DNA of 13,053 nt from assembly GCA_023428185.1 (NCBI GenBank), contig JAEYYZ010000078.1:1-13053 (forward strand). The letters run 5' to 3'. The notes under the pieces were generated by a model, which saw nothing but the letters and a program-made list of their open reading frames with translations, was not told the DNA's origin and searched no databases. Shown here piece after piece: positions 1 through 7,087 of this stretch; position 1 is the first letter of the stretch, and the number at the start of each line of letters is the position of its first letter. The translations under genes and the position numbers were made by a program. The DNA comes from Actinomycetes bacterium. Its GTDB lineage: Bacteria > Actinomycetota > Actinomycetes > Actinomycetales > Demequinaceae.

Positions 1-196
1 TGAGCTCACCAGCACCGATTCGCGCTACAAGCGTCTCTTTGAACTCCAAGCCCGACGCTTCCGGGAAGGCCTCGACGCCGACGACGATGCGGACGCCGAT
101 GCCATGGAAGACGCCGAGTCAGGACAGATCGCGTCAGGACAGCTCGCCTCAGGACAGCTCGCCTCAGGACAGCTCGCTTCAGGGGAGGGGGCATAG
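1..196 (+). CDS. ABC transporter half, C-terminal end only (5' truncated)
   Basis: The open frame starts at base 2 and ends at the TAG at 194-196. The first visible residues (YKRLFELQARRF) match the usual last helix of an ABC exporter ATPase domain. After that comes an acidic tail rich in Asp and Ala, then a four-unit SGQ(L/I)A repeat. The stop overlaps the GTG of the next gene by one base (TAGTG), and the downstream gene has its Shine-Dalgarno inside this frame, so the two are very likely translationally coupled halves of one heterodimeric exporter. No catalytic motif is inside the window, so the family call rests on the short tail motif and on the neighbour. The repetitive tail is not part of the conserved ABC fold. 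Confidence 0.7.
   Translation, partial: ELTSTDSRYKRLFELQARRFREGLDADDDADADAMEDAESGQIASGQLASGQLASGQLASGEGA
116..175 (+). repeat. Four tandem 15-bp repeats in the end of the upstream ABC gene
   Basis: Four consecutive 15-base units with consensus gcctcaggacagctc lie at 116-130, 131-145, 146-160 and 161-175. The last two are identical and the first two differ at one to three bases; a fifth unit starts but decays after 175. The unit length is a multiple of three, so changes in copy number extend or shorten the SGQLA tail without shifting frame. The array ends a few bases before the Shine-Dalgarno (GGAGG, 184-188) of the next gene. Confidence 0.9.
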
Positions 197-1980
197 TGGA
201 ACTTCTCAGGGGAATGCGTGACACCGCCGCCTTTGCATGGGCCGCCGGGCGGCTCAACTTTGTCATGGGCTTTGCACTCATGCTGGTACAGCCCTTGGCC
301 ATGCCCTTTGCCGCGGTGGGCCTGCGCGGAGTAATAGACAACGCGATGGCCGGCCACGCGCGAACAGCCATCACGTGGGCTGTTCTCGTAGCGGTGCTCG
401 CCGTCACAGCGCTCACTGCGGAACACTTTGCGCACATCTTCTACTTCAAGACCGCCGAAGACATGGCGGCGCTCGTGGAACGCAGGGTAGCCGTGCTGTC
501 CAACGGCTCCGTGGGCTTGGAACATCACGAACGCGCCGACTACGCAGACCGTATCGCGTACATTCGCCGGGAAACAGACCGCGCCGCGTGGGGCACCGTC
601 AACGCCCTCTACGGAGGAGTCGCCATTGTGGTGGCGCTCATCCTGACGGGAATCCTGCTGGCCACATTGTCACCGTGGTTGTTGCTCTTGCCGCTCGCCG
701 CCATCCCCCCCTTGCTGCTGGGCCGCAAAGCGGAGACAGTGGCCAAGGCTGGCCGGGCGGCGGGTGCTCCCGCTACGCGCCAGGCCAACCATTTGTTCAG
801 CCTGCTAGCGGACGCAGGTCCGGTCAAAGAGGTGCGCACCTGCGGCCTCGAGCAAGAAGTCAGGGCGCGCCAACAACGCGCCTGGGACCAAGCATCGGCG
901 TTCGAAATGCGCGGGGAGTACAAGGCCGCATGGTTGCGCGCCGCGGGCCAGATCTTCTTTGCCGTGGCGTATGTGGGTGCCACGTTGCTGGTGCTCCGCG
1001 ACGCCGTCGCCGGGCACGCCACGGTGGGTGACGTGCTCATGGTCATCACGCTCGCTGCTCAGGTGAACGCCCAAGTCACTGCAGCGGTGAACATGCTTCA
1101 AGGGCTCCAACGCACTGCCTCCATGTTCACCGAGATCAGGTGGGCCGCCTCGGTGGTTGCGGCCCAGCAGGGTGCCCCCGCAGATCAACCGGTGCCCGAC
1201 GCTCTCACCCACGGCATCACCCTGACTGACGTGACCTTCACGTACCCCGGCACGGATCAGCCGGTGTTGAAAGATGTGAACTTGCACATTGCCGCGGGTT
1301 CAACAGTGGCCATTGTGGGCGAGAACGGCGCAGGCAAGTCCACGCTCATCAAGTTGTTGTGCCGCTTCTATGACCCGAATGCCGGCACCATTACCGTCGA
1401 TGGAACAGACTTGGCGCGAATGCCGGTGGAGGAATGGCGCCAACGCATCTCAGCAGGTTTCCAAGACTTTGCCCGCTTCGAGTTCTCGGCTCAGCAGACG
1501 GTAGGTATGGGCGACATGCCCCACATCGACGATCCTCAAGCGGTCAGCGGCGCACTGTCGCGTGCCCGCGGCGACGACGTCATGCGCCGTCTCACCCACG
1601 GGCTTGGGACGATGCTCGGCAAGTCCAACGTGGGAGGCACAGACCTCTCGGGCGGGCAGTGGCAAAAACTCGCTCTAGGCAGGGCCATGATGCGTGAGGC
1701 GCCACTTCTGTTGTTGCTCGATGAACCTACGTCTGCCTTGGACGCCCAAGCCGAGCACAACTTGTTCGAGCAGTACGCGCTTGGCGCACGCCGCGTCGCT
1801 CAACGCACGGGAGCTATCACGGTGTTGGTGTCGCACAGGTTCTCCACCGTGCGCATGGCGGACACCATCCTCGTGGTGGGAGATGGCCGCATCGCCGAGG
1901 CCGGCTCACATCAAGAACTAGTGGCTCAAGGCGGCTTGTACGCAGATCTCTACGCATTGCAGGCCAAGCAGTACTCCTAA
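196..1980 (+). CDS. ABC exporter half-transporter (membrane domain fused to ATPase)
   Basis: A 594-residue ATP-driven exporter subunit in the inner membrane, probably pairing with the upstream half. Residues 1 to about 330 form the membrane domain, with hydrophobic stretches near 20-45, 56-80, 135-178 and 250-290. Residues about 335-594 form the nucleotide-binding domain: Walker A GENGAGKST at 375-383, Q-loop in GFQDF, signature LSGGQ at 484-488, Walker B ending D509-E510, D-loop SALD, and H-loop His547. All catalytic residues are intact, so this half should contribute a working ATP site. The GTG start at 196 is supported by GGAGG at 184-188 with a seven-base spacer and by the one-base overlap with the previous stop. 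Substrate is unknown; actinobacterial relatives are often annotated as drug or peptide exporters, but nothing adjacent (precursor peptide, modification enzyme) points to one. Confidence 0.92.
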   Translation: MELLRGMRDTAAFAWAAGRLNFVMGFALMLVQPLAMPFAAVGLRGVIDNAMAGHARTAITWAVLVAVLAVTALTAEHFAHIFYFKTAEDMAALVERRVAVLSNGSVGLEHHERADYADRIAYIRRETDRAAWGTVNALYGGVAIVVALILTGILLATLSPWLLLLPLAAIPPLLLGRKAETVAKAGRAAGAPATRQANHLFSLLADAGPVKEVRTCGLEQEVRARQQRAWDQASAFEMRGEYKAAWLRAAGQIFFAVAYVGATLLVLRDAVAGHATVGDVLMVITLAAQVNAQVTAAVNMLQGLQRTASMFTEIRWAASVVAAQQGAPADQPVPDALTHGITLTDVTFTYPGTDQPVLKDVNLHIAAGSTVAIVGENGAGKSTLIKLLCRFYDPNAGTITVDGTDLARMPVEEWRQRISAGFQDFARFEFSAQQTVGMGDMPHIDDPQAVSGALSRARGDDVMRRLTHGLGTMLGKSNVGGTDLSGGQWQKLALGRAMMREAPLLLLLDEPTSALDAQAEHNLFEQYALGARRVAQRTGAITVLVSHRFSTVRMADTILVVGDGRIAEAGSHQELVAQGGLYADLYALQAKQYS

Positions 1981-1993
1981 GCGCAACGGCATC

Positions 1994-2010
1994 GCCTGCC
2001 GCTGGCAGGC
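1994..2010 (+). terminator. Perfect 7-bp hairpin after the ABC operon
   Basis: GCCTGCC (1994-2000) pairs perfectly with GGCAGGC (2004-2010) across a three-base loop, starting 14 bases after the transporter stop. No run of T follows, so it is at best a U-poor terminator of the kind often seen in high-GC actinobacteria. A second, weaker hairpin lies immediately downstream (2020-2038) and covers the maf -10 box. Confidence 0.45.
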
Positions 2011-2028
2011 ACGTGCAATCCCCGGCTT

Positions 2029-2040
2029 TACGCTGGGGCA
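2029..2040 (+). promoter_or_regulatory. Leaderless -10 box of maf
   Basis: TACGCT at 2029-2034 fits the actinobacterial -10 pattern TANNNT and is followed by six bases and then the ATG at 2041. Transcription would therefore begin at or next to the start codon. No Shine-Dalgarno occupies the usual position upstream of the ATG. No convincing -35 box is visible. The -10 sits within the loop and 3' arm of an inverted repeat (CCCCGGC 2020-2026 / GCTGGGG 2032-2038, one G-T pair). Confidence 0.6.
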
Positions 2041-2682
2041 ATGACTGTGCACTTGGTTCTCGCTTCCGCGTCCCCTGCCCGGCTTGAGACGTTGACGCGC
2101 GCGGGCATCAGGCCCACGGTGATCGTGTCCCACGTGGACGAGGACGCGGTGCTGCAGGCGGCCACACGCGCATCGGAGTCCCGTGGCGCGGGACCATTGC
2201 TAGCCACCGAAGCCGTGCTCGAACTAGCTCAAGCTAAGGCGCTGGAAGTCGCCACCCATCATCGGCCCGATGCCTTGGTATTGGGTTGCGACTCCATGTT
2301 GGAGTTTGGTGGTGCCATCTTTGGTAAACCCGCAAACGGCGCTCAAGCGAGGGAGCGGTGGAGGCAGATGCGGGGCAACGAGGGCTGGTTGCACACGGGG
2401 CACTGGTTGGTTGACTCTCGGACCGAGGGGACCGGAACGTCTTTAGGCGAGACGGCGAGCACGCGAGTCCAGTTCGCGGACTTGACGGACGACGAGATCG
2501 ACGAGTACGTGGAGACCGGCGAGCCGCTCAACGTTGCCGGAGCGTTCACGGTCGATGGGCTTGGAGGGCCTTACGTCACACATATCGAAGGTGACTATCA
2601 CAACGTGGTCGGTGTGAGTTTGCCCTTGCTGCGCGCGCTTCTCGCACGGCTTGATATCCCCATCCATGCGTTGCGCATCTAG
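2041..2682 (+). CDS. maf: Maf-family nucleoside triphosphate pyrophosphatase
   Basis: Cytosolic Maf/HAM1-superfamily enzyme of 213 residues, the usual length. The family hydrolyses non-canonical or modified NTPs (also dTTP/UTP) to the monophosphate plus pyrophosphate. The N-terminal phosphate-binding motif reads LASASPARLETL, with SPAR where Bacillus and E. coli proteins have SPRR; my recollection is that SPAR is common in actinobacterial members. The central acidic residue lies in LGCDS (Asp84), followed by FGKPANG, HTGHW, and the conserved C-terminal block GLGG, IEGDY and NVVG. The ATG start directly gives the family N-terminus and is preceded by a leaderless -10 box. It lies just upstream of the carboxylase alpha chain; maf close to accA3 is a recognised arrangement in mycobacteria, so the linkage is ancestral. 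The exact substrate cannot be read from sequence. Confidence 0.93.
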   Translation: MTVHLVLASASPARLETLTRAGIRPTVIVSHVDEDAVLQAATRASESRGAGPLLATEAVLELAQAKALEVATHHRPDALVLGCDSMLEFGGAIFGKPANGAQARERWRQMRGNEGWLHTGHWLVDSRTEGTGTSLGETASTRVQFADLTDDEIDEYVETGEPLNVAGAFTVDGLGGPYVTHIEGDYHNVVGVSLPLLRALLARLDIPIHALRI

Positions 2683-2839
2683 CACGTTTTGTAGCGTGGC
2701 CACAACCTACGCCGCCGTAGCCTCGCTCAAAGTGTGAATCCGTTGTAGGAAACGCACAATGTGGCGGCTCAACGCTGTGTCACCGTGCAAACTTGCCAAT
2801 CGAGGCGCTGGCGACTCCCAGAGCAAGCCCCGGCCACGC

Positions 2840-2852
2840 TACGGTAAACGCC
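2840..2852 (+). promoter_or_regulatory. Leaderless -10 box that sets the carboxylase start
   Basis: TACGGT (2840-2845) is followed by seven bases and then GTG at 2853. This -10 pattern places the transcript start on the GTG, which is also where the conserved family N-terminus (SSVLIANRGEIAVRV) begins, so it argues against the in-frame TTG at 2793. The rest of the 170-base gap after maf (2683-2839) holds only weak inverted repeats (for example CTACG/CGTAG near 2708-2721) and no credible small gene. Confidence 0.6.
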
Positions 2853-4667
2853 GTGCCCGCCTTCTCATCGGTTCTCATCGCGAACCGCGGCGAGATCGCA
2901 GTCCGCGTCATCAGAGCCTGCCAAGACGCGTCCTTGCGGTCCATCGCCGTCTACGCCGACCCTGATCGAGACGCACCCCACGTCGCCCTTGCCGACGAAG
3001 CCTTTGCTCTGGGCGGCAACACTGCACGCGAGTCCTACCTCGATATCGACAAGCTGCTGGACGTCGCGGCGCGCTCCGGCGCCGAGGCAATCCACCCTGG
3101 CTATGGCTTCCTTTCGGAGAATGCAGACTTTGCACGCGCCGTGATTGCGGCCGGCTTGGTGTGGATTGGTCCGCCGCCTGCGGCTATCGAGGGCTTGGGA
3201 GACAAGGTCAGCGCTCGGCATATCGCCCAACGCGCTGGTGCCCCCCTGGTCCCGGGCACGCCCGACCCTGTGGCCAGCGCCGATGAGGTGGTGGCTTTTG
3301 CGGAGCAGCACGGACTTCCCGTAGCGATCAAGGCCGCGTTTGGCGGCGGCGGTCGCGGGCTCAAAGTGGCTCGCACCGGGGAGGAAATCCCGGAACTCTT
3401 TGAATCCGCCACCCGTGAGGCAGTGGCGGCTTTCGGCCGTGGTGAGTGCTTTGTGGAGCGCTTCTTGGACAAGCCGCGCCACGTCGAGACTCAATGTCTG
3501 GCCGACGAGCATGGCAACGTCGTGGTGGTGTCCACGCGCGACTGCTCGCTCCAGCGTCGTCACCAGAAACTCGTGGAAGAGGCTCCTGCTCCATTCCTGA
3601 CCGCGGAGCAGAACGCCACTCTCGTCTCCTCAAGCATCGCCATCTTGAAGGAAGCCCACTACGTGGGGGCTGGAACGTGCGAGTTCCTGGTGGGCAGCGA
3701 TGGCACCATCAGCTTCCTCGAGGTCAATACCCGGCTCCAAGTGGAGCACCCTGTCACCGAAGAGGTCACCGGTGTTGACCTGGTGCGGGAGCAGTTCCGC
3801 ATCGCCGCTGGCGAGCCCATCAGCGATCTCAACCCCCAGGTGCGGGCACATTCGATCGAGTTCCGCCTCAATGGCGAGGATCCCAGTGCCGGGTTCATGC
3901 CGGCACCTGGACGCATCCACCGCCTCACCTTCCCCGCAGGCCCTGGGGTCCGGGTGGATGCAGGAGTGCGTCAAGGAGACACCGTCTCTGGAAACTTTGA
4001 CTCCATGATCGCCAAGATCATCGTCACGGGCGCTACTCGTGAGCAGGCGATCGCACGGGCGCGACGCGCGTTTACCGAACTCGTGGTGGAGGGAATCCCC
4101 ACCGTGGCCCCGTTCCACCAAGCGGTGCTCAGCGCGCCAGAGTTCGTGGCCGCCGAGGGCAACTTCGGTGTCTTCACCACCTGGATTGAGACGGACTTCG
4201 CCGCCACCGTCGCCAGCCTCAACTCCCCCGACTCAGCCGCAGCCCCGGCACCCGAAGAGGGCGCGGCCACTGAGCGCGTGGTCGTGGAAGTGGGCGGCAA
4301 GCGCTTGGAAGTGGTGCTCCCCGCGTCCTTGGCTCAAGCTGGTAGGGCACGCGCGGGTGCCCCCGTACGCCGTGCGACGCGACGTTCCAATGGTGCAGTG
4401 CGCGCGGCAAACGGCGTGGATCTCTCCTCACCCATGCAAGGGACCATCGTGAAGGTGGCGGTAGCCGAAGGTGAGACCGTAGCGGAAGGCGATCTCATTG
4501 TGGTGTTGGAAGCCATGAAGATGGAGCAGCCGCTTACCGCTCACCGGGCTGGCGTGGTGACTTCACTGACCGCATCGATGGGCGATGGGGTGAGTGCGGG
4601 CACCGTTATTTGCCAGATTATCGACGCCGCAGGCGACGCAGAGGTCGTTGCCGAATCCGCCTCTTAA
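2853..4667 (+). CDS. accA3: Acyl-CoA carboxylase alpha chain (biotin carboxylase plus biotin carrier)
   Basis: A 604-residue bifunctional subunit that carboxylates its own biotin with ATP and bicarbonate, then hands the carboxyl group to a separate AccD-type beta subunit to make malonyl-CoA or methylmalonyl-CoA. Residues 1 to about 450 are biotin carboxylase: N-terminal LIANRGEIAVRV, ATP-grasp glycine loop GGGGRG from 164, STRDCS from 227, and the catalytic segment E290-V-N292-T-R294 followed by EHPV. A Pro/Ala/Arg-rich linker follows, and the carrier domain (about 525-600) holds EAMKM with the biotinylated Lys556. Length and order fit actinobacterial AccA/BccA proteins. The symbol accA3 is chosen because maf is adjacent; the paralogue assignment is an inference, and no beta subunit lies in the window. 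GTG 2853 was chosen over TTG 2793 because the conserved N-terminus begins there and a -10 box abuts it. Confidence 0.93.
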   Translation: MPAFSSVLIANRGEIAVRVIRACQDASLRSIAVYADPDRDAPHVALADEAFALGGNTARESYLDIDKLLDVAARSGAEAIHPGYGFLSENADFARAVIAAGLVWIGPPPAAIEGLGDKVSARHIAQRAGAPLVPGTPDPVASADEVVAFAEQHGLPVAIKAAFGGGGRGLKVARTGEEIPELFESATREAVAAFGRGECFVERFLDKPRHVETQCLADEHGNVVVVSTRDCSLQRRHQKLVEEAPAPFLTAEQNATLVSSSIAILKEAHYVGAGTCEFLVGSDGTISFLEVNTRLQVEHPVTEEVTGVDLVREQFRIAAGEPISDLNPQVRAHSIEFRLNGEDPSAGFMPAPGRIHRLTFPAGPGVRVDAGVRQGDTVSGNFDSMIAKIIVTGATREQAIARARRAFTELVVEGIPTVAPFHQAVLSAPEFVAAEGNFGVFTTWIETDFAATVASLNSPDSAAAPAPEEGAATERVVVEVGGKRLEVVLPASLAQAGRARAGAPVRRATRRSNGAVRAANGVDLSSPMQGTIVKVAVAEGETVAEGDLIVVLEAMKMEQPLTAHRAGVVTSLTASMGDGVSAGTVICQIIDAAGDAEVVAESAS

Positions 4668-4677
4668 CAGGGACAAT
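4648..4677 (+). promoter_or_regulatory. Candidate promoter for the efeO-efeB pair, inside the carboxylase 3' end
   Basis: TTGCCG (4648-4653) and GACAAT (4672-4677) are separated by 18 bases, a credible -35/-10 pair. The predicted transcript start, about seven bases after the -10, is near 4684, at the first base of the strong hairpin at 4683-4713. The -35 lies in the last codons of the carboxylase gene. No clear DtxR/IdeR iron box overlaps it. Confidence 0.4.
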
Positions 4678-4682
4678 GACAA

Positions 4683-4713
4683 GAGTGCGGTGCCAAATGG
4701 TGGCGCCGCACTC
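4683..4713 (+). terminator. Strong 12-bp hairpin after the carboxylase gene
   Basis: GAGTGCGGTGCC (4683-4694) pairs with GGCGCCGCACTC (4702-4713) over a seven-base loop with one G-U pair. It starts 15 bases after the carboxylase stop and is the most stable hairpin I see in the non-coding DNA. There is no T-run after it. It can end carboxylase transcription, but the candidate promoter just upstream would also place it at the very 5' end of the efeOB mRNA. Confidence 0.6.
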
Positions 4714-4731
4714 ATGTGTGCTCTGGGAGTC

Positions 4732-4735
4732 GAGG
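4732..4735 (+). promoter_or_regulatory. Shine-Dalgarno that favours the TTG start of efeO
   Basis: GAGG at 4732-4735 is seven bases ahead of the TTG at 4743, with GGGAG at 4725-4729 just before it. The alternative in-frame GTG at 4716 would have only the hairpin arm upstream and no accessible ribosome-binding site. Confidence 0.5.
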
Positions 4736-4742
4736 TCGTCGC

Positions 4743-5639
4743 TTGGCGCATAGGTTTATTGCCGCGCTCGCCATTGCAATAGCCGCAGTGGGGGGTGTCA
4801 CGGCTTGCACCCGTACAGACGCCTGGTTTGAGTACACCCCCACGCCTACTTCTGCCACGCACAGTGAGAGCGCTCTCGCGGACGCCGAGCGGTCCTACAT
4901 GACAGACGCACGCGGGCGGCTCTCAACGTTGCAGGGCACCACCTCCCAGTTTGCCGCCGCATTCACGGCGGGTGATGACGATGCTGCACGCCAGTGGTAT
5001 TTCGAGGCGCGCGTGTTGTGGGAGTCCGTGCGCCCAGTTGCTCGCCAATTCCCTGACCTTCTGGCCAGTCTTGGCAACAGGCGCACCGACCTGGGCCAGC
5101 AAGAACTCTGGACGGGCTGGCACAGGGCAGAACTCGCTTTATGGCCCGCGCCGGGAGAAGAACCGCTCACGGACGCAGACCGTCAACGGATCGCGGGCGA
5201 GTTGCTCGACTACACCACGGTGCTCCAGGAACGTGCGAGTTCCCCAGACTTCTCACTGTCTACGCTCGACATGGCCGAAGGAGCCACAGAGGCGGTGGGC
5301 AATCTTGCCGTCAACCACGCGTTGGGATTGACCGATGTCTATTCCAGCGCAGACCTGTGGGGCATACAGGGAGGCGTGGATGGTGCAGGCTCGGTGTACC
5401 GCGCCCTGGAACCCCTGTTGCAGTCCACAGATCCCGCCCTTGCGACTGAGATTGAGCACCGATTTGACGCCGTCTACGCACAACTTGCTCGCCATGGCTC
5501 CGTAGCCAACGGGTTCACGCCCCACCGGGAACTCACCGCCGCCGAATTGACAGACCTCGTGCGGTCGCTTGACGCGCTTGCCCATGCTCTCTCAGGGATG
5601 TCCACCGCGGTGATTGCCTCTCCAGAGAGTTCACCGTGA
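4743..5639 (+). CDS. efeO: EfeO/EfeM-type imelysin (M75) iron-uptake lipoprotein
   Basis: A 298-residue exported lipoprotein of the M75/imelysin family, the periplasmic or surface component of the EfeUOB iron-uptake route. The first 22 residues are a basic start, a hydrophobic core (FIAALAIAIAAV) and a lipobox VTAC, giving a lipidated Cys22. The mature part contains WYFEAR...RPVARQFPDL from about residue 85, the family metal-site motif HxxE as H127-R-A-E130 in GWHRAELALW, and a C-terminal helical half. It lacks the N-terminal cupredoxin domain of E. coli EfeO, so it is closer to the short EfeM form. TTG 4743 was preferred for its Shine-Dalgarno; GTG 4716 would add nine residues with extra arginines. 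efeB starts 28 bases downstream, so they form an operon. No EfeU permease is next to it. Iron regulation is likely from the family but no operator is visible. Confidence 0.85.
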   Translation: MAHRFIAALAIAIAAVGGVTACTRTDAWFEYTPTPTSATHSESALADAERSYMTDARGRLSTLQGTTSQFAAAFTAGDDDAARQWYFEARVLWESVRPVARQFPDLLASLGNRRTDLGQQELWTGWHRAELALWPAPGEEPLTDADRQRIAGELLDYTTVLQERASSPDFSLSTLDMAEGATEAVGNLAVNHALGLTDVYSSADLWGIQGGVDGAGSVYRALEPLLQSTDPALATEIEHRFDAVYAQLARHGSVANGFTPHRELTAAELTDLVRSLDALAHALSGMSTAVIASPESSP

Positions 5640-5667
5640 GCAGCGTGCGCCCTGGGAAGATATCCCC

Positions 5668-7056
5668 ATGACACGGCGGCCAGACGGGGCATCGGGAAGT
5701 CCGGAGATCGGCACAGGTCCGGAGATCGGCACAGGTCCGGACATTGCAGCGCCTGAAGCCGCCGTTGAACCCACCGTTGAAGCCCCAGCGGGCCTTTCGC
5801 GCCGGCACTTGCTCGGCGCTGCGGGTGTGGCGGCTGGCGCTCTCGGAGTGGGCAGTGTGGGCGGGTTCGCCGCTGGGTCGCGCGCAGCGGGAGCATCCCA
5901 TGCCTCTGTCCACGATTTCTACGGAGCACACCAAAGCGGCATCCTCACCCCTCAACAGGACCACATGCACTTCGCTGCCTTCGACGTCACCACGGCTGGC
6001 AGGGACCGCCTCATCGCTCTACTCCAGCGCTGGACGGCGGCTGCAGCTGAACTCATGGCCGGGCGAGAGTTGGGCAGGGGTACGGCCAACGCGGCGAGGG
6101 TGGCTCCGCCTGATGATTCAGGCGAAGCGCTTGACCTCCCCGCTTCGGCCTTAACCATCACCTTGGGGTTTGGGCCCGGGCTTTTTGGCAGCGCCGATGC
6201 CCCCCGGTTTGGCCTGCAATCCAAGCGCCCCCCACAACTCATTGACCTGCCGCATTTTCCCGGTGATGTTCTGGAGGAGCGCTTTGCGGGGGGAGACATC
6301 TGCGTCCAGGCCTGCGCTAACGACCCTCAAGTGGCGGTACACGCTATCCGCAACCTGGCACGCATTGCTGCAGGTGACGCGGCAATGCGCTGGAGCCAAC
6401 TCGGCTTTGGCCGCACCGCGTCCACATCCCGCGAGCAACAGACGCCCCGCAATCTCATGGGCTTCAAGGACGGCACACGCAATCTCAAAGCCGAGGACAC
6501 GGACCTTGTGGATCGGTGGCTGTGGTCCCAATCCGGCGACGGTCAAACCTGGATGGCGGGTGGCACCTACCTGGTGACACGACGCGTTCGAATACTGGTG
6601 GAGAACTGGGACCGTACGTCTCTGGCCCGGCAAGAGGCCGCTGTGGGCCGAGCCAAAGCATCGGGCGCGCCCCTGAGCGGAGGCACCGAGTTCACGGCGC
6701 CTGACTTTGACGCTCGCGACGCCAACGGCGAGCGACTCATCCCCACCACCAGTCACATGGCAATGAGCCACCCCAACAACAACGGTGGAGTCATGATGCT
6801 CCGCCGGGGCTACAACTACACCGACGGTGCGGACAATCAGGGTCGCCTGGACGCCGGGCTGTTCTTCTTGGCTTTTGTGAGAGACCCCCGCACGCAGTTT
6901 GTGCCTATGCAAGAGCGTCTCGCCACGCAAGACCCCATGACCATCGACTTTCTGCGCACCACTGGCTCCGGGTTGTTCGCCATCCCTGCCGGCATCCCCG
7001 CGGGCACACGCGTGGGGGAAGGAAAGGCATTTATTGGCGAAGCGCTCTTCTCCTAG
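5668..7056 (+). CDS. efeB: Tat-exported DyP-type heme peroxidase, EfeB/deferrochelatase family
   Basis: A 462-residue secreted heme peroxidase. EfeB proteins oxidise ferrous iron or dyes with peroxide, and iron release from heme has been proposed for E. coli EfeB. Twin arginines R45-R46 in SRRHLL precede a hydrophobic Gly/Ala core, typical of Tat export of a folded, cofactor-loaded enzyme. The catalytic domain has the DyP motif GFKDG at 265-269 (Asp268 distal acid), the proximal heme ligand most likely His363 in TSHM (His368 is also close), the conserved RILVENWDR block, and the C-terminal LFFLAF and QDPMTIDFL segments. ATG 5668 has GGGAAG at 5654-5659 with an eight-base spacer; an upstream in-frame TTG at 5614 would overlap efeO and is less likely. 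The 44 residues before the twin arginines are unusually long and include a duplicated PEIGTG hexapeptide. Its partner is the upstream efeO. Confidence 0.92.
   Translation: MTRRPDGASGSPEIGTGPEIGTGPDIAAPEAAVEPTVEAPAGLSRRHLLGAAGVAAGALGVGSVGGFAAGSRAAGASHASVHDFYGAHQSGILTPQQDHMHFAAFDVTTAGRDRLIALLQRWTAAAAELMAGRELGRGTANAARVAPPDDSGEALDLPASALTITLGFGPGLFGSADAPRFGLQSKRPPQLIDLPHFPGDVLEERFAGGDICVQACANDPQVAVHAIRNLARIAAGDAAMRWSQLGFGRTASTSREQQTPRNLMGFKDGTRNLKAEDTDLVDRWLWSQSGDGQTWMAGGTYLVTRRVRILVENWDRTSLARQEAAVGRAKASGAPLSGGTEFTAPDFDARDANGERLIPTTSHMAMSHPNNNGGVMMLRRGYNYTDGADNQGRLDAGLFFLAFVRDPRTQFVPMQERLATQDPMTIDFLRTTGSGLFAIPAGIPAGTRVGEGKAFIGEALFS
5701..5736 (+). repeat. Two perfect 18-bp direct repeats in the EfeB N-region
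   Basis: The unit ccggagatcggcacaggt occurs at 5701-5718 and again without gap at 5719-5736, followed by a partial third copy (ccggacatt). It encodes PEIGTG twice, then PDI. The repeat keeps frame and lies in the stretch between the start codon and the twin-arginine motif. Confidence 0.9.
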
Positions 7057-7071
7057 CGACCGTGGGCTGCC

Positions 7072-7087
7072 AGCACGGCTTGGTGCT
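7072..7087. terminator. Small hairpin between the convergent efeB and lpdA-like genes
   Basis: AGCAC (7072-7076) pairs with GTGCT (7083-7087) across a six-base loop in the 29-base gap between two convergent stops, and overlaps the stop of the minus-strand gene by two bases. A five-pair stem without a T-run is weak evidence for a bidirectional terminator. Confidence 0.25.

Noticed and set aside
25..528. A 167-codon minus-strand frame over the start of the ABC genes
   Set aside because: Its composition is low-complexity and it mirrors the SGQLA repeats and the transporter frame, both well supported on the + strand.
2759..2965. A 68-codon frame from an ATG ahead of the carboxylase start
   Set aside because: Most of it overlaps the conserved carboxylase N-terminus in another frame; Arg/Pro-rich product typical of out-of-frame GC-rich DNA.
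2865..3563. A 232-codon minus-strand frame inside the carboxylase gene
   Set aside because: It lies wholly opposite conserved biotin carboxylase motifs and shows no domain of its own.
4750..4759. ataggttta resembling half of a DtxR/IdeR iron box near efeO
   Set aside because: It lies within the signal-peptide codons, has no second half-site, and is downstream of the predicted start. It cannot be called an operator.
6151..6930. A 259-codon minus-strand frame inside efeB
   Set aside because: It is opposite the conserved DyP motifs and has no recognisable features.
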